A stretch of DNA of 54,512 nt from Verrucomicrobiota bacterium (GTDB lineage Bacteria > Verrucomicrobiota > Verrucomicrobiia > CAIQCK01): NCBI GenBank assembly GCA_026397915.1, contig JAPLTX010000036.1, positions 1 through 54,512 of the forward strand, read 5' to 3'. The notes under the pieces were generated by a model. It did no database searches and had not been told where the DNA came from. It saw only the letters and a program-made list of their open reading frames with translations. The position numbers and the translations under genes are program-made. The stretch's first letter is position 1, and each line of letters begins with the position of its first letter. Below, in pieces: positions 46,223-53,829 of the stretch.

Positions 46223-47056
46223 ATGAAGCCACATGCTGTCGCCATTGGTGCAATCGTCTTGGGAGCAATCGGCCTCGTCCTCCCGAATCTCGTTTTGACA
46301 GCCAATAGCCAGTCAGACGGTTCAAGCCGAAGTAATGATATCCGGGTCAACAGCTCTGGGTTGCGGACTAATCGCGACTACCAGGGGACAAAAAAGAATG
46401 GGACACGAAACGTGCCCAAGATTGAGAAGCCTCCTGCTAGCGTCCAGACCATTTGGTTCTTCTACAAGCCTGCTCAATACTTGCAGATCAAGGAGTTCAA
46501 AATCCACGTCTTCGGAACAGCAACGGTCAGCGAGTGGATGATGCGGGAATCCTATGCTCTTATCCACAATATGGTTGCCGCTCTAAAGCGGGATGAAGAC
46601 CGGCGTAAATTCGCTGGACATCAAGCTTTTCTCATCACGGATGCTGATCCGGATTTGACACAGATTGGAGCTGTTCCAGGACACCGAAACACCGGAGGGC
46701 GGGGATTCAGTCTATTTAATGAAGTCCTGGTTTGTGCAAAGGCGGTGGACACAATCCGGCCCAATTCCCCGCCTGTCTATCGAGGCTGGAATACACCAGT
46801 TCACGAATTCGGACATGCCATTGAACATACTTTGAAATTGGAATCGCGTAGCGACAAGCTCTTTTCCAAGAATATGCCAAATTACAATCCTAAAGTCGCT
46901 CGTGAGTATTTTGCCTGGGCGACAGAAAAATGGTTTGCCAGTGATCGTGTTGACAGCCCGGGACGCAAGGCATTGCCAAAATGGGAATACGACTACTTAG
47001 CGACGATCTTTTCCGAAGATAACGAATGGGTTCCCAATCAAGCCCCAAGGCCATAA
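46223..47056 (+). CDS. Exported or membrane-anchored zinc peptidase candidate
   Basis: 277 residues from ATG 46223, which has GAGGAGA 9 bases upstream. A hydrophobic N-terminus (AVAIGAIVLGAIGLVLPNLVL) is a signal or anchor. The motif HEFGHAIEH (residues 194-202) supplies the zinc ligands and catalytic Glu of a HExxH peptidase. VAREYFAWATEKWFAS 27-40 residues later offers Glu228 as a third ligand, the arrangement of gluzincins such as the lethal-factor-like (ATLF) group. No close family is recognised beyond this. Base composition is clearly more AT-rich than the adjacent rhamnosidase and esterase genes. It lies between GH78 fragments, so it looks like an inserted gene. Confidence 0.65.
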   Translation: MKPHAVAIGAIVLGAIGLVLPNLVLTANSQSDGSSRSNDIRVNSSGLRTNRDYQGTKKNGTRNVPKIEKPPASVQTIWFFYKPAQYLQIKEFKIHVFGTATVSEWMMRESYALIHNMVAALKRDEDRRKFAGHQAFLITDADPDLTQIGAVPGHRNTGGRGFSLFNEVLVCAKAVDTIRPNSPPVYRGWNTPVHEFGHAIEHTLKLESRSDKLFSKNMPNYNPKVAREYFAWATEKWFASDRVDSPGRKALPKWEYDYLATIFSEDNEWVPNQAPRP

Positions 47057-47139
47057 TGCATTATGCCGTCCATCCAGTAGCGTGGATTGATTCCCAGGCA
47101 TGAGGCAGTCCGGATTCTGTGCCAAATCAGGTTAAGTCC

Positions 47140-47170
47140 GGGGTCACATCTTTACATTCAACATTTTGAC
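47140..47170. repeat. Possible end of a dispersed repeat or RAYT/IS200-type element
   Basis: The word GGGGTCACATCTTTACATTC followed by AACATTTTGAC resembles a dispersed intergenic sequence I recall from many environmental genomes beside REP-associated transposase genes. No transposase is in the window. The recognition is from memory and unverified. Confidence 0.2.
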
Positions 47171-47274
47171 GCACGATTTCTGTGGTCACTGACGGGACTG
47201 GTTGGATTTTACCCGTCGCGCACCCAGCGATAAACCGCTGGGCTATTCTCAGCGATCCCTGACGGGGCAACGCG

Positions 47275-47346
47275 ATCATCTGGGAGCGTTGGAACGGCTG
47301 GACGCCCGAGACCGGCTTTGGTGATCCCGGCATGAACGGCGTTTGA
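47275..47346 (+). pseudogene. Fragment of a rhamnosidase catalytic region
   Basis: Encodes IIWERWNGWTPETGFGDPGM then N-G-V and a stop. The 60 bases 47278-47337 differ from 44396-44455 of the intact GH78 gene at only two third-codon positions by my count. This is the segment around the catalytic Glu930. It stands alone, 70 bp upstream of the sialate O-acetylesterase start. Confidence 0.85.
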
Positions 47347-47415
47347 CTTATCCGCAGCAGGCCGCAAAGATGCACGTCATTCTTGGTGATCGTCGAAAAT
47401 AAAAAGGAAATTGGA

Positions 47416-49599
47416 ATGAAAAGACTCGTGACGTTGTTGGCGTTGGTTGTGATGGCGGTGGGCGCGCAGGCCGATGTGCGGCTGCCTTTGATGTTCAGCG
47501 ATAACATGGTGGTGCAGCGAGAGACCTCCGCGACGTTCTGGGGCTGGGCGAGTCCCGGCGAGAAGATCTCCGTCGCGGCATCATGGGGCGAGCACGCCGC
47601 GACCACGGCGACGGCCGATGGCGAGTGGAAATTGAAACTGAAGACGCCCAAGGCCGGCGGTCCGTTCACGATCACCCTCAAGGGCAACAACACGATTGAA
47701 CTCAAGAACGTCCTCTCGGGCGAGGTCTGGCTCTGCTCCGGCCAGTCGAACATGGGCATGACCGTCAGCGGCGTCACCAACGCACAGGCTGAAATCGCGG
47801 CGGCAGATCATCCGCAGATTCGCCTCTTGAGCGTGAAACTCGTCACGGCCAGCGAACCGCAGAAGGAATGCGCGGGGACACCGTGGGCGGAATGCAGCCC
47901 GAAGAATGTCGGATCGTTCACGGCGGCGGGCTACTTCTTCGGCCGCAAGCTTCATCAGGACCTGAAGGTGCCGATCGGGCTGATCAACTCCTCCTGGGGC
48001 GGGACGTGCATCGAGGCGTGGACCTCGTGGGACGTGCAGAAGGACGACCCGGCGATGCAGGCGTTGCGCAAGGGCTGGGACGAGCGCGACAAGGTCTGGA
48101 CGCCCGAAGCCGACAAGGAACAATTTGAAGCCGCGAAGAAAGCCTTGGCCGCATGGAGCAAGGGCGATAAGAAGACGCCGGCGCCGCGCCCGCGTTTGCA
48201 AGGCCAGCCGCGCAAGAGCCAGAATTATCCGGCGAACCTGTTCAACGCGATGATCAATCCGTTGGTTCCCTTCGCGATCCGCGGTGCGATTTGGTATCAG
48301 GGCGAAGGCAATGCCGGGCGCGGCAAGGAGTATCGCGTGCAGATGGAACGCCTGATCGTGAACTGGCGAACGCTGTGGGGCAATGAATTCGCGTTCTACT
48401 TCGTGCAACTGCCGAATTTCATGGCGCCGTGGCAGAGTCCGGTCGAAGACGGCGGCTGGCCGCAAATCCGCGAGTCGTTCGCGAAGACCGCCAAGGAAGT
48501 GCCGAACACCGGCATGGCCATCACGATTGATATCGGCGAGGAAAAGGACATTCATCCGAAGAACAAACAGGATGTCGGCGATCGTCTCGGTCGCGTGGCG
48601 TTGCACCAGACCTATGGGATGACAGGTTTCGCGTGGAGCGGGCCGGTGGCGGAGTCGTGCGAGTTCACCGGCGGAAAAGCGGTGATTCAGTTCAACACAG
48701 GCGGCGCGCCGCTCGCGGTCAAAGGCGGCGGCAAGATCGTCGGTTTTGCGTTGACGGGCGATGACGGCAAGACCGTCGCGGCCGATGCGGCTATCGGAGG
48801 CAAGGACACGGTCGTCGTCAGTTCACCGAGAGTTGCCGAGCCGGTCGTGGTGCACTACGCATGGGCCAACAACCCGGTCGGCGTCAACCTCGCGAACGCC
48901 GAAGGACTGCCCGCTTCACCGTTCCGCTTTGGCGAGATGCCAAAGTTCGAGGTCTTCTCGAAATTCCTTCCCGACGAAGCCAGGGCTTATAAACTGGTCT
49001 ATGCCTTCGACCCGCTCGCAGGCAAGTTGACCGATGCCGGCACCCGTTTCGTCTATGACACCGACAATTCGGCCAAGGTGAAAGGCCCGTTCAAGAAGGT
49101 GGCCTACTTCCTCGCGCTGCGGGACATGGCGGGCGCCGTTTCCTACGCGTTCGTCGGCATGGACCCATTCGCGAGCGATGTGGCCAAGATCGGCGTGCCG
49201 ACCGTCGCGAGCGGCGTGCGGTTCCAGCAGAAGGTCACCGGCGCCATCGTGAAGACGAACGCCAAAGGCGTGACCGCCGGTGAGTTTGCCGAGGGCTGCA
49301 ACATCGAGTTCTATCCGTGCAACTACGGCCCGCAGAACGCGGCCAAGATTCCCGGCGCGGAAGAGGGCGTGTTCGACTTCGGCGACACCATGGCACCGCA
49401 GAACACAACCGGCTACGGCGCGATGCAAATCCACAACTGGCAGGGCAAGCACTCGATCATCTGCTTCAACCGCTTCGGTGGCGGTCGCACTTGCGACGTT
49501 GGCCTCGGCAACTCCGAAGGCAAGACGCGCGACTGGACCTTCACCTCCAGCGGCAAGACCTACAGCCAAGGCGAATTTCTGGTGTTGGTGCTGCCGTAG
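47416..49599 (+). CDS. Exported sialate O-acetylesterase (SGNH hydrolase)
   Basis: 727 residues with a signal peptide (LVTLLALVVMAVGAQA). Removes O-acetyl groups from sialic acids or other acetylated sugars. VRLPLMFSDNMVVQRE is the family N-terminal strand region. SGNH blocks follow: GEVWLCSGQSNMGMTV with Ser111, LINSSWGGTCIEAW, GAIWYQGEGNAG (about 291) and DIGEEKDIHPKNKQDVGDRL with His380. After the usual end near residue 515 comes a ~210-residue extension (FEVFSKFLPDEARAYKLVYA to the end) of beta character, possibly sugar-binding. Start 47416 opens the signal; the in-frame codons upstream do not. It is bracketed by GH78 fragments. Confidence 0.92.
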   Translation: MKRLVTLLALVVMAVGAQADVRLPLMFSDNMVVQRETSATFWGWASPGEKISVAASWGEHAATTATADGEWKLKLKTPKAGGPFTITLKGNNTIELKNVLSGEVWLCSGQSNMGMTVSGVTNAQAEIAAADHPQIRLLSVKLVTASEPQKECAGTPWAECSPKNVGSFTAAGYFFGRKLHQDLKVPIGLINSSWGGTCIEAWTSWDVQKDDPAMQALRKGWDERDKVWTPEADKEQFEAAKKALAAWSKGDKKTPAPRPRLQGQPRKSQNYPANLFNAMINPLVPFAIRGAIWYQGEGNAGRGKEYRVQMERLIVNWRTLWGNEFAFYFVQLPNFMAPWQSPVEDGGWPQIRESFAKTAKEVPNTGMAITIDIGEEKDIHPKNKQDVGDRLGRVALHQTYGMTGFAWSGPVAESCEFTGGKAVIQFNTGGAPLAVKGGGKIVGFALTGDDGKTVAADAAIGGKDTVVVSSPRVAEPVVVHYAWANNPVGVNLANAEGLPASPFRFGEMPKFEVFSKFLPDEARAYKLVYAFDPLAGKLTDAGTRFVYDTDNSAKVKGPFKKVAYFLALRDMAGAVSYAFVGMDPFASDVAKIGVPTVASGVRFQQKVTGAIVKTNAKGVTAGEFAEGCNIEFYPCNYGPQNAAKIPGAEEGVFDFGDTMAPQNTTGYGAMQIHNWQGKHSIICFNRFGGGRTCDVGLGNSEGKTRDWTFTSSGKTYSQGEFLVLVLP

Positions 49600-49655
49600 G
49601 TAGTGTGGACAGATTCTCCGCGCTGTGGGAGAATTAATGCGCCTGTCGGCACCTG

Positions 49656-49793
49656 ATGAGCGCCGACGCGATCACCGAGAGCGGCAAGCCGCTGGCGAAA
49701 GTCCCCGGCGTGAAGTTCCTGCGAATGGACGGCGACCGCGCGGTGCTGGAGGTGGAGGCGGGAAGCTATCGGTTTACGGCGATGGTGAAGTAA
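49656..49793 (+). pseudogene. Copy 2 of the rhamnosidase 3' end (fragment)
   Basis: An ATG at 49656 opens MSADAITESGKPLAKVPGVK and runs 45 codons to a stop at 49791, matching residues 1041-1085 of the intact GH78 enzyme. Over 49674-49775 I count 10 differences in 102 bases from 44750-44851. It begins 57 bp after the esterase stop, just as copy 1 begins 63 bp after the Sel1 stop. It might be translated as a short peptide but cannot be an enzyme. Confidence 0.85.
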
Positions 49794-49806
49794 AACAGCC
49801 AAATGG

Positions 49807-51063
49807 ATGCTTGGTCTCATGTGCCCCTTGTCACAAGTTGAACAGCGTCTGGAGGACGCAGCTCAGCTTTGGCGAAAGGCTAGCGAGCAATATTTCGATC
49901 CAAACGAGTTTCGCGTCACCATCCAAGCTTGTATACAAGCTTTTAGAACGGTCACTTGGATACTTCAGAACAACAAGGATGCAATCCTTGAATTCAACTC
50001 ATGGTATGGCGCTTGGCAGCAGAAGATGCGCATAGATGAAATTCTTAGATGGCTTGTCGAAGCGAGAAACCGAATTGAGAAGCAGGGTGACCTATTTACC
50101 AAGAGCACCCTCAAGGTGACCCTCTCAGGGTCTTGGTTTGATCGCCCGCATTATGAAGCTTTGCTACCGCCTTCGACTTCAGTGAACAAGATTTGTTCCT
50201 TGATTCGGTCTCAACTCCCAATGGAACTGGCTAATGCCTCGGAAGGACTTCTCTGTGCTGAACGAAGATGGTGTGATTCTGAACTTCCTCATGTGGAGAT
50301 ATTAGAAGCACTTTGCCACTGTTACTCGGTTCTTCAGGAACTTGTGGGCGATGCGCATCGCCGACTTAAAGTAAATCAAGATACGCCGTGCGAGTTAAGC
50401 GCGCGAGTGACTCAGTCAAACCTCGAACTTCCGAAATTCATGCTGAATGCCGATACGACCAGAACTACATGGCTAAAACTTAGAGATGGCACGCGGGCTT
50501 CTATGGCTGTTGTTACACAGACCGTAACCAAAAAAGATGTTCCGAAAGTGGCGCAAAGATACGGTGCAGAGATAATGGATAATAATCCATTCGCGGGAGA
50601 AAGATCATTTAGGGATCGCTGCATCGCGTTTTTCAATCATGCGAAACTACTCCTAAGAAAGGACGGATATCATGTGAGTTGCGCTCTTGTAGAAACGGGA
50701 AAGAATTTCATGTTCTTTGAACTTCGAATGGACGATCGAGCAGAAAAGCACATGGTCATAAGACAGTTGGCGAAAACGGTCGGTCGTATTAAGGGGAAAT
50801 CGGTAATTCTAATAGGCGAAGCGTGGGTAGCACCGACCGCCTCAGTAATGCCAGGAAGCTACGCAGCAGATTGTCCCACCAAGGCAGAGGGATTGATTCT
50901 CAACGGGCTTACAAAGGACGGAGATTATATAAGCGTTCATAGTATTTTTCGAAGAACTGTCGAAGGCATTGAATTTGATGAAGACATCATTGACACGGGG
51001 AACCTCTCGCCAATTCTGGCACCATTCCTAGAATTGTGGAGAATACGAAAGAAGACGACGTGA
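49807..51063 (+). CDS. Orphan hypothetical protein, 418 aa
   Basis: I do not recognise a family. Residues ~8-210 are mostly helical (VEQRLEDAAQLWRKASEQYF, TIQACIQAFRTVTWILQNNK, RIDEILRWLVEARNRIEKQG, VEILEALCHCYSVLQELVGDA). The second half is alpha/beta: FRDRCIAFFNHAKLLLRKDG, KNFMFFELRMDD, GKSVILIGEAWVAPTA, then GDYISVHSIFRRTVEGIEFD. No signal peptide or membrane segment. The gene is markedly more AT-rich than its surroundings, uses less biased codons and sits alone after a GH78 fragment, which suggests horizontal acquisition. The short gap before it has no clear ribosome binding site, so MCPLSQVEQ (49819) is an equally possible start. Confidence 0.65.
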   Translation: MLGLMCPLSQVEQRLEDAAQLWRKASEQYFDPNEFRVTIQACIQAFRTVTWILQNNKDAILEFNSWYGAWQQKMRIDEILRWLVEARNRIEKQGDLFTKSTLKVTLSGSWFDRPHYEALLPPSTSVNKICSLIRSQLPMELANASEGLLCAERRWCDSELPHVEILEALCHCYSVLQELVGDAHRRLKVNQDTPCELSARVTQSNLELPKFMLNADTTRTTWLKLRDGTRASMAVVTQTVTKKDVPKVAQRYGAEIMDNNPFAGERSFRDRCIAFFNHAKLLLRKDGYHVSCALVETGKNFMFFELRMDDRAEKHMVIRQLAKTVGRIKGKSVILIGEAWVAPTASVMPGSYAADCPTKAEGLILNGLTKDGDYISVHSIFRRTVEGIEFDEDIIDTGNLSPILAPFLELWRIRKKTT

Positions 51064-51109
51064 GCTGAATGTGACTTCAATCCGACATCAAGTTCCGATA
51101 TACGAATAT

Positions 51110-51600
51110 TCTCAGCCACGAACATTAGTTTATCCAATTCTGAGAGGGGCTCGTTCGCCAATAGAATAGGTTTCTCCCGCGTGGAAACGTCCTTGTCCAG
51201 CGCGGACGAAGACAGATCCGGGCCGAATGAAGGTTTTTCCGCCTCGGACGTAACCTTCTCCGTTATGGACAAAGGCTTGTCCGAAGCGGAGAAGACCTTC
51301 TCCAAACCGGACCAAGGCTTCTCCACCACGGACAAGGTCTTATTTGTGTTGGACAAGGTCTTGTCCGAGCCAGACAAGGTCTTGTCCGAGCCAGACAAGG
51401 TCTTGTCCAAGGCGGACAAAGGTTTCTCTAAGCCAAACAAGACCTTCTCCATCACGGACAAGGTCTTGTCCGAGCCAAACAAGGTCTTGTCCAAGGCAAA
51501 CAAAGGCTTCTCCGTCATGGACAAGGTCTTCTCCAAGCCGGACAAAGGCTTGTCCAAGCCATCGAAAACCCCATCCAAACCGCAGAAAGCCTTGGTTTTG
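51110..51600. repeat. Tandem 21-bp array with a palindromic core, about 22 units
   Basis: Units of exactly 21 bp run from about 51110 (degenerate) to about 51600, best preserved between 51260 and 51560. The core of the clearest units is GGACAAGGTCTTGTCC, whose arms GGACAAG and CTTGTCC are self-complementary. Variant cores keep pairing, such as GGAGAAGACCTTCTCC and GGACAAAGGCTTGTCC; others have one mismatch. Because 21 is a multiple of 3, frames stay open: the plus strand gives heptads with DKVLS and DKGFS, the minus strand DKTLS and EKPLS. Units differ too much to be a recent slippage product. Not CRISPR: there is no repeat/spacer alternation. Confidence 0.85.
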
Positions 51601-51780
51601 TGTGAATTAGGTCGGTTTACGGGGCAATGGTCATTTTTGACCAAAGGCACCGTATTTCCGACTCTCACCGGCACAGGAGGGCGGTCAGCGCGGCGAACAG
51701 CAGGCAGCCGGCTGCTAGACAGAGGCCTCCCAAGCGGCGCTCGCGCGGCTTGCGCGCCCAGAGCCAGATGCCGGAGATGA
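51181..51780 (+). CDS. Possible heptad-repeat protein encoded by the array (doubtful)
   Basis: A GTG-started frame of 199 codons. Residues ~1-135 are heptads of the form x-D-K-x-(L/F)-S-x, for example SEPDKVLSEPDKVLSKADK; residues after that are unlike the repeats. The last 116 bp overlap the oppositely oriented PepSY-type gene. A minus-strand frame across the same array is also open and gives a similar heptad, so the coding strand, if any, is not decided. No convincing ribosome binding site was seen on either strand. Confidence 0.25.
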   Translation: METSLSSADEDRSGPNEGFSASDVTFSVMDKGLSEAEKTFSKPDQGFSTTDKVLFVLDKVLSEPDKVLSEPDKVLSKADKGFSKPNKTFSITDKVLSEPNKVLSKANKGFSVMDKVFSKPDKGLSKPSKTPSKPQKALVLCELGRFTGQWSFLTKGTVFPTLTGTGGRSARRTAGSRLLDRGLPSGARAACAPRARCRR

Positions 51781-52285
51781 CCCAGATGATGGTGGAGATG
51801 GCAGTGATGTCCACGACGACCGCCCAGACCTGTGTGGCGAAGTAGGGTTGGGGATAGCCGCGTATGAAATGGAGGTTGTTGACGAAGGAGTAGAAGGAGG
51901 CGGGTTGTTGCTGCTCCACGAGCAGCCGGGAATTGTGCCGCTGCCAGGTGATGCGATAATTTCCGGCGGCACAGGAGCGCCAGAGGGAGAGTTGGTTGGC
52001 GGTCGGCGTGCCCGTGATGTTGTGCGGGCCTTCGAGATTCAGGTGTCGCAAGAGGACGACGGCCTGTTCTTCGGGGACTTTGGGAAACGCGGCGTCGGCC
52101 GTGTAAGTCGCTTGGCGCACAGTCATCCATTTGGGCGTGAGCTTGAGCGCATCGAACCAGGTGTAGTGATTCAGGCAGAACGCGCTGATTGCGTAAACCA
52201 TCATCCACGGCACCAGGAACAAGCCCGTGTAAAGATGCGACACCCGCATCACGCGGTCCCACAGCGTCCACTGTTGATTACTCAT
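51665..52285 (-). CDS. PepSY-associated-type membrane protein
   Basis: 206 residues. Helices near 16-37 (LYTGLFLVPWMMVYAISAFC), about 150-175 (FATQVWAVVVDITAISTIIWVISGIWLW) and 185-204 (LGGLCLAAGCLLFAALTALL). The arrangement VMRVSHLYTGLFL ... NNLHFIRGYPQPYFATQVWAVVVDITAI ... GIWLWARKPRER matches PepSY-associated transmembrane proteins, often linked to iron or haem uptake or reduction. The extracytoplasmic part (about 45-140) is small. It starts 19 bp after the stop of the TAXI-type gene, so the two are co-transcribed. Confidence 0.75.
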   Translation of the reverse strand: MSNQQWTLWDRVMRVSHLYTGLFLVPWMMVYAISAFCLNHYTWFDALKLTPKWMTVRQATYTADAAFPKVPEEQAVVLLRHLNLEGPHNITGTPTANQLSLWRSCAAGNYRITWQRHNSRLLVEQQQPASFYSFVNNLHFIRGYPQPYFATQVWAVVVDITAISTIIWVISGIWLWARKPRERRLGGLCLAAGCLLFAALTALLCR

Positions 52286-52304
52286 TGATCGTTTTCGCTG
52301 TGGC

Positions 52305-53702
52305 TCAAGCTTGCGGCTCGGTCGAGTTGCTGTGTTCCTCCAGCCGAGTTCGGACGAAGTTGATGTGGCCGCGGAGATTGTAGAATTGGTCGGCGAAGGA
52401 GGCGGGGACTTTCATATTGTGGACGGTCCGCTCGATGTGGTCGAGGCGCTTGAGCATGTCTTCGCGTTTTCCGGGCGTGGTCTGGGTGGGTAGCTCGCGT
52501 TCCAGGGCCAGCAGGGTGCGATACCAGCGGCAGATCTGGGAGCGGATGCGCCATCGGTAGATCTTGGGGATGGTTCGGAGTCCCGGCACCAGGACGACGA
52601 CCATCGGCACGAAGACCATGACGATGCGGTTGACGAGACTAGCCAGCGAGAACGGAAGGTAGCGATAGAGAAAGCTCTTGCCGGACTTATAGAAGCGGGC
52701 CGCGTCTTCGCTGATGGGGAAATCATGCTCCAGCGGAGCCGGGAACTCGCCGCGGCGTTGCAGGATGGTGGCATGGCCGTGGATTTCGCGCGCGGCCTCA
52801 AGCAGCAGGTCGGACATGGCCGGATGCAGCGTGCTGCGCGCGATCAACTCGACAGTCGGGCCGATCAGGCTGGTATCTTGCGGCGGGATGTTGCTGCCGA
52901 GATCTATGGAGCCCATCGGAAACGAGAGCACGTTGAGGTAGGTCAAACGCCGGCTGTAGGCGACGGCTTGTTTGAAGCTGTAGATTTGAATGCCGGGTGC
53001 ACGCAGGAGCTTTCGCATGATGGACACCGATGCGGAATCGCCCATCAGGAAGACGGCGTCAGCATTGCCGTCAAGCAACGCCTTCGATGCTTCCGCCGGG
53101 GGCAGGTCGAGCATCACGGTGGCGCCGCCGACGCCGTTGGTTTGGAGCAGGGTCATGGCGAGGGATCGGGTGCCGCTGCCGAGTTGGCCGACGGCAAGGC
53201 GCTTGCCGTTGAATTGAGAGAGTAGTTCCACCGGAGTGGCGCTGCGGTAGAAGATCAGCAGCGGTTGATAGGAGATGCTACCCAGCGAAACCAGATTGCT
53301 TACCGTGATTCCGTTGGTCATTCCGCTCTGGATGAAACCGACATCCACATGGAAAGCGGGATTGTTGAGTCTGAGGAGGTTCTCCTGCGAGCCTTGGGAC
53401 GGAAGGATTTTCAGTTTTACGCCGTTGCGCGCGAGGATGCTGGCGTATTTGATGGCGTTCGTCTGGAAGATGCTGCCTTCGGGGCCGCTTGTGATGATGA
53501 TGGTGTCGGGCGGCGCGGAGTGAAGGAACCAGAAAACGCCGCAAAGTGTGACCGCGCAGATGAGAAGAACGGCGCTGAGTGTCACGCTGCGACTGATGCC
53601 GAGATTCTCCATGAAGATGTTCAAAACACCTTGGCCGACAGCGGGAGAAGTTCCGGCAGCGCCCTGACTCGGCAAACCTGAAGGTTTCAAGTCGTTGCTC
53701 AT
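52305..53702 (-). CDS. Membrane-anchored TAXI-type (TRAP) solute-binding protein
   Basis: 465 residues from MSNDLKPS; an ATG 60 bp upstream adds a leader without support. TM1 is near residues 37-60 (VTLSAVLLICAVTLCGVFWF). The bilobed binding region follows: IIITSGPEGSIFQTNAIKYA, KILPSQGSQENLLRLNNP, VDVGFIQSG, GKRLAVGQLGSGTRSLAMTLL and LLDGNADAVFLMGD, the order found in TAXI TRAP-transporter binding proteins. A second hydrophobic segment (VNRIVMVFVPMVVVLVPG) and a charged helical tail end the protein, unlike free periplasmic binders. No TRAP membrane subunits are in the window, so it may be a sensor or a part of a complex with the PepSY-type neighbour. Confidence 0.78.
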   Translation of the reverse strand: MSNDLKPSGLPSQGAAGTSPAVGQGVLNIFMENLGISRSVTLSAVLLICAVTLCGVFWFLHSAPPDTIIITSGPEGSIFQTNAIKYASILARNGVKLKILPSQGSQENLLRLNNPAFHVDVGFIQSGMTNGITVSNLVSLGSISYQPLLIFYRSATPVELLSQFNGKRLAVGQLGSGTRSLAMTLLQTNGVGGATVMLDLPPAEASKALLDGNADAVFLMGDSASVSIMRKLLRAPGIQIYSFKQAVAYSRRLTYLNVLSFPMGSIDLGSNIPPQDTSLIGPTVELIARSTLHPAMSDLLLEAAREIHGHATILQRRGEFPAPLEHDFPISEDAARFYKSGKSFLYRYLPFSLASLVNRIVMVFVPMVVVLVPGLRTIPKIYRWRIRSQICRWYRTLLALERELPTQTTPGKREDMLKRLDHIERTVHNMKVPASFADQFYNLRGHINFVRTRLEEHSNSTEPQA

Positions 53703-53829
53703 GTGACGCCAACGTAAACTTCCACGCCAAGCGGGACAAGGCCAAACCACCGCGGTCTCCACAACACGGCGTGGTCAGGCGGGTGTTGAGTGGAAGGTTG
53801 CTGAACCCGGCTGCGCCTTCCTGCGCCCG

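Larger units (their letters stand above)
47057..47415. other. Intergenic region with hairpins and gene debris
   Basis: 359 bp without an intact gene. It contains the word at 47140-47170 (listed), a loose stem GACGGG...CCCGTC near 47191-47217, a 7-bp hairpin CCCAGCG (47223-47229) with CGCTGGG (47236-47242) and the GH78 catalytic fragment. A possible ribosome binding site (AAGGAAA) precedes the esterase start. Confidence 0.5.

Noticed and set aside
51100..51600. CRISPR array
   Set aside because: Units are contiguous 21-mers that vary internally, with no constant repeat separated by unique spacers and no cas genes.
50937..52271. Single 444-codon minus-strand gene through the repeat array and the PepSY-type gene
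   Set aside because: It is out of frame with the PepSY-type protein, whose reading frame has the recognisable membrane helices; only the array portion of this frame is repeat-derived.
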